A stretch of DNA of 64,000 nt from Lachnospiraceae bacterium (lineage in GTDB: Bacteria; Bacillota; Clostridia; Lachnospirales; Lachnospiraceae): assembly GCA_017455525.1 (NCBI GenBank), contig JAFTAP010000060.1, positions 39,233 to 103,232 of the forward strand, in the 5' to 3' direction. The notes beneath the pieces are model-generated. The model had not been told where the DNA came from. It did not search any database and saw only the letters and a list, made by a program, of their open reading frames with translations. The position numbers and the translations under genes were made by a program. Shown here piece after piece: positions 1-9,079 of the stretch (its first letter is position 1; the number at the start of each line of letters is the position of its first letter).

Positions 1-89
1 TTAACCCCCTCGCCGCGCTCAAGCACTATGGGGTACCTGTTGTAAGTATGCAATAAATACTCGTCACCGAGCTTCATGTAATCTATCAT
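1..89 (-). CDS. argD: Acetylornithine aminotransferase, N-terminal fragment (cut by window edge)
   Basis: Only the first 29 codons are inside the window; the gene runs off the left edge. The start ATG is at 87-89 on the minus strand, with an AGGTGA ribosome site four bases upstream. The peptide begins MIDYMKLGDEYLLHTYNRYP, which matches the opening of class III aminotransferases of the ArgD type. ArgD is a PLP enzyme that makes N-acetylornithine from the semialdehyde in arginine biosynthesis. Its position downstream of argB on the same strand supports the call. The family assignment rests on a short stretch, so related omega-aminotransferases are not excluded. Confidence 0.75.
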   Translation of the reverse strand, partial: MIDYMKLGDEYLLHTYNRYPIVLERGEGV

Positions 90-112
90 AGTTCACCTCA
101 ATATACTGTGTA

Positions 113-425
113 GTGCGTAAGTGATAATATGTTTTTTCAGGCACATTTGGAGCAAAATATGCCCTTTGGCATATTTTGAGACCCGCTTAGACACGCTGAG
201 CGTGTCTGGGTCCGAGGCGCCCCGGGGTGCTGATGCGCATAGCGCATCAAAACGCACCCGCGAAACGTCCACTGGACGTTCCGCCACTGCTTACGTAGAC
301 TTTGTGTCCCCAGACCATGAGCCTGTTTGGCGAAATGGGCTGGAACAGGACACCTAGTCGTAGTTAGCAGTTAGTTCAGATGGAGCATGGCGGGTGCATG
401 AAAAAATATATTGTCACTCACGCAC
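113..425 (-). repeat. Structured intergenic element, family A copy 1 (inverted ends, internal hairpins)
   Basis: This fills the argB-argD gap. The outer ends (113-143 and 395-425) are inverted repeats of about 31 bp with four mismatches. Blocks near both ends recur in the element at 38042-38239: ACATTTGGAGC at the left, and at the right TTAGTTC followed by GCGGGT and AAAAATATATT. Inside are consecutive near-perfect hairpins at 153-178, 189-207, 217-230, 231-249 and 264-280. No convincing reading frame is present. It could be a mobile miniature element or a structured RNA read on the minus strand; I cannot decide which. Confidence 0.7.
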
Positions 426-431
426 GGACGG

Positions 432-1304
432 TTATTTGTAAATCGCGCTTCCGATGCCTCGGTCCGTGAATATTTCAAGCAACAGGCAATGAAGTACTCT
501 TCCGTCTAATATAGTTACATTATTCACTCCGCCCACCACTGCGTCTATGCAATTATTAAGCTTCGGGAGCATGCCCCCTCCGATGTATCCCGATTCAAGC
601 AGCGCCCTTGCCTCTGTTATATTCATCCTTGAAATAAACGTGGACGGATCATTTATGTCCCTGTATATTCCCTTGATGTCGGTAAGGAAGGCAAGCTTCT
701 CTGCCTTAAGCGCTTTTGCAACCGAGCATGCCGCATCATCGGCGTTTATATTATAAGTCCGGTAATCATCGTCCATTCCTATAGGCGCTATGACAGGCAG
801 GAAATCATCCTCTAAAAGATGCTCGATAACTGTAGTGTCAACGCTTGTTATCTCACCTACGAAGCCTATGTCCTCACCGTCCGCAAGCTTCTTCTTAACA
901 CGAAGCAGTCCTCCGTCTTTGCCTGAGATGCCGCAGCCCTTTATTCCAAGCCCTTCTATCATAGTGACAAGGTCTTTATTGACCTTATTAAGCACCATCT
1001 CGGCTATCTCCATCGTATCGGCATCCGTGACCCTGAGACCATTCACGAACCTTGGCTCCATGCCGACCTTTTCTATCCAACGGCTTATCTCCTTGCCACC
1101 GCCGTGGACTATGACAGGCTTGAAGCCGACAAGCTTTAGGAGCGTCACATCCTTTATCACGCTCTCCTTTATTTCATCGTCCGACATTGCCGAGCCACCG
1201 TACTTTATGACTATTATCTTCCTGTTAAACTCCCTGATATAAGGCAGCGCCTCGATAAGCACCGAAGCCTTCGCCTGTATCTCCTTCATTTCCTCGTCGT
1301 TCAT
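432..1304 (-). CDS. argB: Acetylglutamate kinase
   Basis: This cytoplasmic enzyme phosphorylates N-acetylglutamate, the second step of arginine synthesis. The 290-residue protein has the amino-acid-kinase signature: a phosphate-binding VIKYGGSAM near residue 33, the [10 protein letters not shown] loop, INADDAA and [11 protein letters not shown]. Family length is usual. It carries an N-terminal helix of about 25 residues ahead of the first strand. In hexameric ArgB proteins such a helix goes with feedback inhibition by arginine, so arginine sensitivity is a reasonable inference. argD follows after the structured element at 113-425, and walJ lies upstream on the same strand. Confidence 0.95.
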   Translation of the reverse strand: MNDEEMKEIQAKASVLIEALPYIREFNRKIIVIKYGGSAMSDDEIKESVIKDVTLLKLVGFKPVIVHGGGKEISRWIEKVGMEPRFVNGLRVTDADTMEIAEMVLNKVNKDLVTMIEGLGIKGCGISGKDGGLLRVKKKLADGEDIGFVGEITSVDTTVIEHLLEDDFLPVIAPIGMDDDYRTYNINADDAACSVAKALKAEKLAFLTDIKGIYRDINDPSTFISRMNITEARALLESGYIGGGMLPKLNNCIDAVVGGVNNVTILDGRVLHCLLLEIFTDRGIGSAIYK

Positions 1305-1344
1305 CCTCTTATAGCCTTTCTGAATATTGATCCATTCTCACCGG

Positions 1345-1388
1345 GTCCTAAGGAATCCACCAGGCTTCGCCTGATACCCCCTTAGGAC
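1345..1388. repeat. Hairpin element, family C copy 1
   Basis: The 44-nt imperfect palindrome has outer arms GTCCTAAGG (1345-1353) and CCTTAGGAC (1380-1388). An inner hairpin is made of CAGGC and GCCTG. It overlaps the walJ stop codon. A close relative lies at 19646-19683, where the outer pair changes to GTCATAAGG/CCTTATGAC and the inner stem to CCGC/GCGG, while the flanks GGAATCCACC and TACCCC are kept. The paired changes indicate selection for the fold. There is no T-tract, so it is not a standard terminator. Confidence 0.6.
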
Positions 1389-2182
1389 AAAGCAAAGCAT
1401 TCCGTTCTTTCATTCCGTCTTGCGACGCACACAGGGAAATCTCCCCAGCGATAATTATCGTCGGACATAGTGACCTCAAGCCTCACCGTCTCGTATGCAA
1501 GCTCCTCCATGTTGTTATCCTTTGAAAGATGCCCTAAAATCACCTGCTGTAATCTGTCTGAAATAAGCTCGGTAAGAAGCCTTCCGCAGAGATCGTTTGA
1601 AAGATGCCCCTTTTCTCCGAGTATACGCTTTTTCAATAGATAAGGATACGGTCCGACCTCAAGCATGTGTACGTCATGATTTGCCTCAAGCATAAGTATG
1701 TCGCTGTCCTTCATGCACTCTACGATATGCTCGTCATATACGCCTAAGTCAGTCGCTATGGAAGCTCTTTTTCCGTTATTCTCAAGACGATACGCCACAG
1801 GCTCCGCCGCATCATGAGATATAGCGATAGGGAGTATATCAAATCCGCCTATATTAAACTCCTGATCCGCCCTTACTACATTAAATAAAGAATCAGGTAT
1901 GCCTGCGTATTTCGGCATCATGCTTATCGCATCTATGGTGCCCTCAGTAGCGTATATAGGAATCCCGAATTTCCTTGCCAGTATCGGAAGCCCGCCGATA
2001 TGGTCCGTATGCTCGTGGGTTATGAGAACTCCCGTCACATCCTTTGTCGTAAGCTCTAATTCGTTAAGCCCTGCCTCTATCCGCTTACCCGATATGCCTG
2101 CATCCACTATAAGATGCGTTTCCTCATCACCTACGTAAGTACAGTTTCCGGAGCTTCCACTCGCTATGTTGCAAAATCTCAT
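1382..2182 (-). CDS. MBL-fold metallohydrolase of the WalJ/YycJ type
   Basis: The 266-residue protein has the metallo-beta-lactamase motif THEHTDHIGG at residues 55-64, preceded by the N-terminal SGSSGNC segment typical of WalJ/YycJ. Further metal-ligand regions are ATDLGVY and ILGHLSKDNN. Family members are cytoplasmic, probably exonucleolytic, and in Bacillus sit beside the WalRK cell-wall regulators. Here it follows the FtsA-like gene with seven bases between them, so the two are probably co-transcribed. The stop codon lies inside the family C hairpin. The family call is firm; the substrate is not known from sequence. Confidence 0.88.
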   Translation of the reverse strand: MRFCNIASGSSGNCTYVGDEETHLIVDAGISGKRIEAGLNELELTTKDVTGVLITHEHTDHIGGLPILARKFGIPIYATEGTIDAISMMPKYAGIPDSLFNVVRADQEFNIGGFDILPIAISHDAAEPVAYRLENNGKRASIATDLGVYDEHIVECMKDSDILMLEANHDVHMLEVGPYPYLLKKRILGEKGHLSNDLCGRLLTELISDRLQQVILGHLSKDNNMEELAYETVRLEVTMSDDNYRWGDFPVCVARRNERTECFALS

Positions 2183-2189
2183 TATACCT

Positions 2190-4535
2190 TTACTTCTCCC
2201 AATAAATGTCCAGTCTGTCGCCGTCCTTTATATTCTCGGAATATTCAGCCCTCATGCCGTTTTTCTTCGTTATGACCATCTTGCCGTGAGGCTTTGAGAG
2301 GTCAAAGTCTATATGATCGAATACATCGACGAACACATAGCTCCTCTTGCCGGATAACGTCACGAGCTGCTCGTTAACGATCACGTTTATGACTGTCTCA
2401 TCAGGCTTCGGAGCAGGTGTAGACGCCGTCTCTGTCATATGATCCGTGCCCTGCGATGATGCAGCTTCTGTCGCATTCTCCTTATGCTCCGAGGAAGGCT
2501 CGTCTGCACCATGTGCACCATCTATGCCAGCCGTCCCCACTGCGCTCGTGCTATGATCCATATCAGGCTCCGTACCGGCATCTGCTCCATTCTCATCATC
2601 CGATGCAAGCTTGTCTTCTGAAACACTGCCAGAAGTATTGTCTGATGCAGTATTTTCTGCTGACCTGCCGTCCGCCTCAGTCTCTTCAGACGCTGAAACC
2701 TCTCTGTCGATTTCAGTCTCTTTGTAATGCGGAGTATCATCTATCAGAAGCTCCACCGTAAAGTTCTCATAAACCTTAGTATCACTGCCCGCCGGGGCAT
2801 TGTTTATCATTATGTCGGAATCCTTCTCCGCCTTCACGTCAAGGAAGCTTAAAAGCTGCTCTACCGTGACATAATTCCTCATCACTATCTCGTCGCCATC
2901 CTGCACCTCATAATATACGCTCTTCAGCTCGCCGTTCACTTCTGCGTACTTCGGTATCCGAACCTCGTTCCCGTTGAATATGACCTTCAGCGAATCAGTA
3001 AATTCAGGCAGTTCTTTGATCATTAGATGCGCAGGCGCTCCCGCAGTCGATGGCGTGACCTCTATCGAATCCCCCGCTTTTATAGGCGTATTAAGCGAGC
3101 TCTCGTCACCGTTAAGTATGATGGTTGCTCCTTCTCCTATCTCGCCGCGCACTACCCTCTTATCGCCGTTTATCGTATAGGCTATCTCCGCTCCCCTCTT
3201 AGGAAAGAGATCAGCATTCGCAAAGCCTGCCTGCACAGCGGCGTCCATGACCTTTAATTTATTATTGTCATATAGCTTATACTGCACGTCGTTAAAGGAT
3301 ACGAAGATGAAATTATTCTTCTGTCGGAAGAAATTAAGGCAGATGCCGATAGGAGTAACGAGAAGCGAATCGCTAGGAAGCGACTTATCCTTGAAGTCTA
3401 TGTTCTTCAACACATCTTCTCCCCTCACGGCGACCCTCGTGGGATCTATCCCCATCTCCTCCGCAAGACAGTCCGTGTATCCGGGTATCTTGCCGCCTCC
3501 GCCTACTACGAAGATAGCGGATACCGGCTTCCCTCCGTTAAGCTTCTTTATCTGGTCGGAGGTCTCGCGGGCGATTATCCTAATCGTATCCTTGGTTGCC
3601 TCCTCGACCTCCTTTGCGGTGGTCTTGCGCTCTATACCCATTATGTCGGTATAGGTTACGTTACCGCCCTTTGACGCTTCGAACTTTATATGCTCCGCCT
3701 GATCGAAATCCGCCAGAAAATGCTTCGCCACTGTCTCCGTGAACTCATCTCCTGCGCTCGGTATCATGCCGTAAGCCACTATAGACTCATCTCTTGTTAT
3801 CGATATATCGCTGGTTCCCGCTCCCACATCAACCAATGCGAGATTTAGCATACGGAAGCTCTGCGGTATCGCAACCTCCATCGCCGCTATAGGCTCCAGT
3901 GTAAGATTCGCAACATGAAGCCCCGACATCTGCACCGCCTTATAAAGTCCGTCTACGACCTCATCGGGAAGGAAGGTAGCTATGACGTCCGCCCCTATCT
4001 CCGTTCCCTTATGCGCAAGCAGATCATTCATCGGGTATTTATCAAGATAATATTTCTGCACGGTATAGCCCACACAATAGAACTTAAGGTTTAACGTGCT
4101 CTCCTTGATAAACCTCTCATAAGCCCTCTGCGCACCGAGAAGCTCCAGCGAATAAACGTCCTCATTCGTCACATCCCTAGTATCGCCAAGCGCCTGTTCT
4201 ACATGAACGGTAAGCGTGCGAAGCACACGTCCCGCCGCCGCTATGCAGACCTCATGCAAAGGTCTTCCGATCTTAACCTGCAGCCTGCTCGTGACCTCCG
4301 TTATCGACTCTGCGACATCCGCTATATTATGTATCTGTCCGTCAAGCATAGCCCTCGTCTCATGCGGCTTGCTCTCTATCGCAACTACATGAAAGGCTTT
4401 ATTATACATATATCCGACAGTACCTACTATCGTCCTCGTGCCTATGTCAAGCCCATAGACTAACTGTCCCGGATATTTATTGTCCGCCGCTTTTTTCTCT
4501 GCTGTCTTCTTCTCCGCTGCCTTTTTCTCAGCCAT
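2190..4535 (-). CDS. FtsA-like actin-fold ATPase with long C-terminal extension
   Basis: Residues 25-400 carry an actin-like ATPase fold resembling FtsA/PilM: phosphate loop GLDIGTRT near residue 29, VDVGAGTSD in the middle and VVGGGGKIPG later. At 781 residues it is much longer than FtsA (about 420). The rest holds small beta-rich segments, an acidic low-complexity linker rich in Ser, Glu, Asp and Ala (roughly residues 590-690), and a C-terminal segment ending in a ubiquitin-like GDRLDIYW pattern. The N-terminus has AEKK repeats. No membrane-anchoring amphipathic helix is obvious at the C-terminus. It is probably a cell-division or envelope cytoskeletal factor and probably not the canonical FtsA. 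Confidence 0.8.
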   Translation of the reverse strand: MAEKKAAEKKTAEKKAADNKYPGQLVYGLDIGTRTIVGTVGYMYNKAFHVVAIESKPHETRAMLDGQIHNIADVAESITEVTSRLQVKIGRPLHEVCIAAAGRVLRTLTVHVEQALGDTRDVTNEDVYSLELLGAQRAYERFIKESTLNLKFYCVGYTVQKYYLDKYPMNDLLAHKGTEIGADVIATFLPDEVVDGLYKAVQMSGLHVANLTLEPIAAMEVAIPQSFRMLNLALVDVGAGTSDISITRDESIVAYGMIPSAGDEFTETVAKHFLADFDQAEHIKFEASKGGNVTYTDIMGIERKTTAKEVEEATKDTIRIIARETSDQIKKLNGGKPVSAIFVVGGGGKIPGYTDCLAEEMGIDPTRVAVRGEDVLKNIDFKDKSLPSDSLLVTPIGICLNFFRQKNNFIFVSFNDVQYKLYDNNKLKVMDAAVQAGFANADLFPKRGAEIAYTINGDKRVVRGEIGEGATIILNGDESSLNTPIKAGDSIEVTPSTAGAPAHLMIKELPEFTDSLKVIFNGNEVRIPKYAEVNGELKSVYYEVQDGDEIVMRNYVTVEQLLSFLDVKAEKDSDIMINNAPAGSDTKVYENFTVELLIDDTPHYKETEIDREVSASEETEADGRSAENTASDNTSGSVSEDKLASDDENGADAGTEPDMDHSTSAVGTAGIDGAHGADEPSSEHKENATEAASSQGTDHMTETASTPAPKPDETVINVIVNEQLVTLSGKRSYVFVDVFDHIDFDLSKPHGKMVITKKNGMRAEYSENIKDGDRLDIYWEK

Positions 4536-4603
4536 CGTATAAACTCCCTAACTCCCGACACCTTAAGCTTAGATGCCGTGTGTTTTATTAACTCTCAAAA
4601 TAC

Positions 4604-5794
4604 CTAAGCTATTTTCTCCGCAAGCTCCATTGCTAATTCTACCACAAGATCGGAATTATAGTGTTCCCATTCTCCCCATCTGCCAAGCCCGTATACGTCA
4701 TGCTCTCTTGCTTCTTTAAGTATCAGGCTTATATTCTCAGGCTTCCCGACCGTATTAAGTGGATAGGCGTAACCGGAAATAAAAGCAACATCGCCCTCCT
4801 TCGCCTCGTACCTCTTAAGGTTTATCTCCGCCCATGAGCCCTTCGAGCCCTTCGCGAAGGTGTTCCTGTAAAGTATCCTGTGATAATCCACGGAAGGATC
4901 CGGCACGTATTCCCAGTTCACCTTCCCGTCTTCTGTATCAGGCAGATACTTCACTACTATGGACGAATGCCGAAGCTCTCTAACCGCTCTATTGAACTCA
5001 TCCGATACCCCGCTTATCTTATCAAATATAGTCCAGGGGGCGGTATTTATTATTATATCAGCCTTATACGAGCCTCCGTTTACAGACTTACTCTCTATAT
5101 TAATATCCTCTGCCTTAGTATTATAATCTATGTAATCCTTGATCCTCTCCGCCATCCTAAGCCAAAGCTCTCCTGAGCCATATTTTCTCGGATAATAAAA
5201 CTTCGCATGCCCAGGAAGCGTGCCATAGGGCTTCTTCATAAGACATGAGCGAAGCGTATCCTCAAAGGACACATCGGGAAGCTTATTCATCCAGTAGGTT
5301 CCAAGCGTGTCAAGATCAACCGAGAATATCTTCTCATTATAAGGGAACATATAGTCTTCCGCTATCTTGCGCCCAAGCTTCCATACTATCCAGTCACGAA
5401 AATTCTCCGGTTCTTTTGCCCCCGTATTGCAGCCGGCGGAAGCTATTGATTTTAGATGCTCCACCTCATCATCTATAGGCAGCTGCCAGATATTCGCTTC
5501 ATATGGATAGTCGATCCTTCCCGCATTAGTTCGGATCTTTGTCACGCGGTCATACTCTGCCATCTCGTCCTTACCCAAGAAGCGGAATAAAAACTCATTC
5601 ACCTTAGGTCTTCTGACATCTATGAAGTGTCCACCTCCGATGTCAAGCGGAGTACCGTCCACATCCTCAGATCTGCAAAGCCCTCCGGCAGAGCTCTCCA
5701 TCTCAATTATTCTGAAATCATTTATTCCCTTGTCCAGAAGCCTGTTCGCAAATGTAAGCCCTGCGGGACCCGCTCCGATTATCAGGTACATCAT
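4604..5794 (-). CDS. FAD-dependent oxidoreductase resembling UDP-galactopyranose mutase / protoporphyrinogen oxidase
   Basis: The 396-residue flavoprotein has the N-terminal dinucleotide fold GAGPAGLTFANRLL at residues 7-20 and the second FAD contact SSAGGLCRSE. The C-terminal FAD segment contains GLGRWGEW. This layout fits the NAD(P)-binding Rossmann/amine-oxidase superfamily, nearest in pattern to UDP-galactopyranose mutase-like and HemG-like proteins. The start overlaps the coaE stop by four bases, so translation is probably coupled. No heme or galactofuranose genes are adjacent, so the substrate is not known. ATG at 5791 is an alternative start. Confidence 0.8.
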   Translation of the reverse strand: MMYLIIGAGPAGLTFANRLLDKGINDFRIIEMESSAGGLCRSEDVDGTPLDIGGGHFIDVRRPKVNEFLFRFLGKDEMAEYDRVTKIRTNAGRIDYPYEANIWQLPIDDEVEHLKSIASAGCNTGAKEPENFRDWIVWKLGRKIAEDYMFPYNEKIFSVDLDTLGTYWMNKLPDVSFEDTLRSCLMKKPYGTLPGHAKFYYPRKYGSGELWLRMAERIKDYIDYNTKAEDINIESKSVNGGSYKADIIINTAPWTIFDKISGVSDEFNRAVRELRHSSIVVKYLPDTEDGKVNWEYVPDPSVDYHRILYRNTFAKGSKGSWAEINLKRYEAKEGDVAFISGYAYPLNTVGKPENISLILKEAREHDVYGLGRWGEWEHYNSDLVVELAMELAEKIA

Positions 5795-6414
5795 CTCATC
5801 CCTTTTAATATGCCATCGACCGAAGCCCTCATGGACTCCATCGTGTCGCCGTTATCTATCACCCTTTTGCAATGCTTCCTGTATTCCTCATCGGATAACT
5901 GTGAAGCAAATATGCTGCTTATCTTCTCATCACTATAGCCCCGGTTTTCCTTAAGCCTTCTCCGCCTTACATCCTCCGGCGCATATACATACCATATCTC
6001 ATCAAGAAGCTCCTCGTACCCGCACTCTATGAGAAGCGCCGCCTCAACGAAAAAGAAATCCCTCTTTCCCTCAGCCCTCTCACGTGCCATCTCATCAAGT
6101 ATGATCCCCTGCATGGCAGGATGTACTATGGTATTTATCTTATCAAGAAGCTCCTTGTCATCAAATATCCTTGATGCGAACTTCTCCTTATCAAGCGTAC
6201 CGTCATCTCTCAGTACTTCTTTCCCTGCCGCCTCTATTATCTTACCAAAGACAGGGCTTCCTTGTACATATAGCTTCTTTGCCTCATCATCGGAATAAAA
6301 AGCCCTGCACCTTGTCTTTCCTTTTATGTAGTCAAGCACCGCAGACTTCCCTGAGCCTACCCCGCCTGTGATACCTATGCACTTTGTCTTCTTCATAAGA
6401 TCGGTCTGTCTCAT
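5791..6414 (-). CDS. coaE: Dephospho-CoA kinase
   Basis: CoaE catalyses the last step of coenzyme A synthesis, phosphorylating the 3'-hydroxyl of dephospho-CoA. The 207-residue protein shows the P-loop GITGGVGSGKS at residues 14-24, then YSDDEAKKLY and the VHPAM segment typical of CoaE. Length is usual. It lies 47 bases after polA on the same strand, a common Firmicute neighbourhood. The start is uncertain: neither 6414 nor the internal ATG at 6396 has a strong ribosome site. Confidence 0.95.
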   Translation of the reverse strand: MRQTDLMKKTKCIGITGGVGSGKSAVLDYIKGKTRCRAFYSDDEAKKLYVQGSPVFGKIIEAAGKEVLRDDGTLDKEKFASRIFDDKELLDKINTIVHPAMQGIILDEMARERAEGKRDFFFVEAALLIECGYEELLDEIWYVYAPEDVRRRRLKENRGYSDEKISSIFASQLSDEEYRKHCKRVIDNGDTMESMRASVDGILKGMR

Positions 6415-6461
6415 TCTGTAGTTATAATACCCCTAAAATCATCTTATGGTTATCTTACAGC

Positions 6462-9002
6462 TCAGTGAGCCTCGTAGAAATCCTTTCCCGTATTCACATC
6501 TACCTCAAGAGGAACATCAAGCGAAGCAGCCCCCATCATGCCGTCAAGAAGTATCTTTTTCACCTGCTCTTCCTCGCCGGGAGCAGTCTCTATCAACAGC
6601 TCATCATGTATCTGCAGTATAAGCCTTGATTCAAGGTGCGCCTCATTAAGCATATCATGGACTCTGACCATCGCTATCTTCATTATATCGGCAGCCGTTC
6701 CCTGCACGGGCATATTCATTGCTACTCTCTCTCCGAACTGCCTCCGCATGAAGTTAGACTCTTTAAGCTCCGGTATCGGTCTCCTGCGTCCGAAATAAGT
6801 AACCGCATATCCATCCTTCTTAGCAGACGAAACCAGACCGTCAAGATAACCCTTAACTCCGGGGAAGGTCTCAAAGTACTGATCTATATAGTCCTTCGCC
6901 TCTTTCCTCGATATGGAAAGGTTCTCCGAAAGCCCGAAGGAGCTTATGCCGTATACTATGCCGAAGTTCACCGCCTTGGCGTTACGTCTCATCTCGGATG
7001 TCACCTCGTCATAAGGCACATTGAACACATGCGACGCCGTGCTTGCGTGTATATCCTGCCCCGCCTTAAAAGCCTCTATAAGCTTCTCATCACCGGACAG
7101 CGAAGCAAGTATCCTAAGCTCTATCTGTGAATAGTCAGCATCCGTGAAGGTATATCCCTCTCTTGGAATAAAGACCTTCCGAAGCTCTCTTCCCCGCTCC
7201 GTCCTTATAGGGATATTCTGTAAGTTAGGATCTGCTGACGAAAGCCTGCCTGTGGCCGTCACGGTCTGATTAAAGGTAGAATGTATCCTGCCTGTCCCAT
7301 CTATATAGTCTGCAAGCGAATCCGTGTAGGTATTCTTTAGCTTATAAACGCTCCTGTACTCAAGTATCTTTCTGACTATCGGCTGATCCTCCGCAAGCTT
7401 ATCGAGCACGTCCGCAGCCGTGGAGTAACCGCTCTTCGTCTTCTTCCCGTAAGGCATCCCCAGCTTTTCAAAAAGTATCACACCCAGCTGCTTCGGAGAG
7501 TTTATATTAAACTCCTCTCCGGCATCCGCATATATCTCCTGCTCCAAAGCTCTGACAGCCTTATCAAGCTCTGCGGATATCTCAAGCAGAGCCTCTTTAG
7601 ATGCCCTTATCCCCTCCTGCTCCATATCGTGCAATACGAATGCAAGCGGCATCTCGACATCATTAAAGAGCTTATCCATACCGGCTTTTTCAAGCTCTAC
7701 GTACTTTGCCTCTCCCATGCTGTATGCCTTATAAGCCTTCTCTGAAGTCTCCTCCGGCACGCTGTAATCATCAATCAAGGGGTTAAGCAGATAATCGATC
7801 AAAAGCAGATCCTTAAGCCTTGGACTGTAATGTATCCTCAATGCATCAAGCTGGCTCTTGATATCGGTCGTATAATAAATCCCCGCACCGTCACTCAGCG
7901 CGCTTTCGATATGCGCCTTCATATACATTGGGGAAGCAAAACCACTGATGCCTATGCGGTAAAGCTCATCATCCGACATGACAATATATGAAGCCTCGCC
8001 ATCAAAGGCTATCCCCGCCTTATCAGCCTTTTTAAGCCTTGCGAAGATATCCTCGATCTCGCCTAAATCCGAGACATCCTTGAAATCATGCCTTGCCTGC
8101 GACTGCACAGCATTCGCGGTTGCATCATCAAAATATTTAAAGAGGCTCTTTAATTCAAGCACGCTGAATTTCTCATAAGCCACCCCATTAAATAACTCCC
8201 CGACCTTCGCCTGCTCCCAGCTGAAATCGATATCGGCAGAGGTATTTATCGTGGCAAGCTTCTTTGAGAGTACAGCCATGTCAAAGTTCTGCTCCAGCGT
8301 CTCTCTTATGGATTTCTTGCTTATCTCGGATATATGCTCTTTGAGATTTTCTATATTGCCATACTGCTGTACAAGCGATACGCCGGTCTTCTCGCCTATC
8401 TTCGGCACTCCGGGAATATTATCGGAGGAATCGCCCATCAATGCCTTAAGCTCTATGATCCCTTCAGGCGTCACTCCGTATTTATCCTCCACGTCCTTAG
8501 CATAAAGGATATCAACGGTAGTCTCACCCTTAGAGGTATGCGGAAGCCTTATCTTCACGGTATCCTCTGTCGCAAGCTGCAATAGATCCCTGTCGCCCGA
8601 CAGTATCACGGCCTCCCTTCCGTCCCTCATGGCGATCCGGCTTATCGTGCCTATGATATCATCAGCCTCAAGTCCGGGCTTTGATATTATTTTAATATTC
8701 ATGGAGTCCAGCACGTCCTTTATTATCGGCACCTGCTCTCTAAGCTCATCGGGCATAGCATGTCTCGTTCCCTTATAAGCCTCATACATCTCATGCCTGA
8801 AGGTAGGCGCATGCTCGTCAAACGCCACAGTGATATAGTCAGGATTCTCCTCTGATATCACCTTCAGCATTATATTTAGGAACCCCAGCACCGCATTCGT
8901 ATGCACTCCGTTGCTGTTGGTAAGCAGAGGCAGTCCGTAAAAACCTCTGTTTAACATGCTGTGTCCGTCTATTAAAAGTATTTTTTCTTTCATTTCACCC
9001 AT
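6462..9002 (-). CDS. polA: DNA polymerase I
   Basis: Replication and repair polymerase. The N-terminal 5' nuclease domain (IDGHSMLNRGFYGL, DDIIGT, GDRDLLQL, GDSSDNIPGVPKIGEKT) is followed by a 3'-5' exonuclease-like region and the family A polymerase domain (DYSQIELRILA, RRNAKAVNFGIVYG, QIHDELL). In the middle domain the usual DxE metal-site motif is not evident, so proofreading is probably absent, as in several Firmicute Pol I enzymes. I chose ATG at 9002 because AGGG lies six bases upstream; ATG at 8993 and a longer form from 9029 are alternatives. Confidence 0.96.
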   Translation of the reverse strand: MGEMKEKILLIDGHSMLNRGFYGLPLLTNSNGVHTNAVLGFLNIMLKVISEENPDYITVAFDEHAPTFRHEMYEAYKGTRHAMPDELREQVPIIKDVLDSMNIKIISKPGLEADDIIGTISRIAMRDGREAVILSGDRDLLQLATEDTVKIRLPHTSKGETTVDILYAKDVEDKYGVTPEGIIELKALMGDSSDNIPGVPKIGEKTGVSLVQQYGNIENLKEHISEISKKSIRETLEQNFDMAVLSKKLATINTSADIDFSWEQAKVGELFNGVAYEKFSVLELKSLFKYFDDATANAVQSQARHDFKDVSDLGEIEDIFARLKKADKAGIAFDGEASYIVMSDDELYRIGISGFASPMYMKAHIESALSDGAGIYYTTDIKSQLDALRIHYSPRLKDLLLIDYLLNPLIDDYSVPEETSEKAYKAYSMGEAKYVELEKAGMDKLFNDVEMPLAFVLHDMEQEGIRASKEALLEISAELDKAVRALEQEIYADAGEEFNINSPKQLGVILFEKLGMPYGKKTKSGYSTAADVLDKLAEDQPIVRKILEYRSVYKLKNTYTDSLADYIDGTGRIHSTFNQTVTATGRLSSADPNLQNIPIRTERGRELRKVFIPREGYTFTDADYSQIELRILASLSGDEKLIEAFKAGQDIHASTASHVFNVPYDEVTSEMRRNAKAVNFGIVYGISSFGLSENLSISRKEAKDYIDQYFETFPGVKGYLDGLVSSAKKDGYAVTYFGRRRPIPELKESNFMRRQFGERVAMNMPVQGTAADIMKIAMVRVHDMLNEAHLESRLILQIHDELLIETAPGEEEQVKKILLDGMMGAASLDVPLEVDVNTGKDFYEAH

Positions 9003-9079
9003 AATCAACCCTGTCTGCATCACTTGCACTCACGTTGCCTCTTTGGGCAGGCGTCAGTTCCTTGCCGCCTTATATGCAG

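Noticed and set aside
121-357. Open frame of 78 codons on the plus strand in element A
   Set aside because: It runs through consecutive hairpins, has no ribosome site and no recognisable protein pattern. The opposite-strand frame at 93-287 is equally poor.
113-425. Insertion sequence
   Set aside because: It has inverted ends but no transposase frame and no visible target duplication. At most it is a non-autonomous element.
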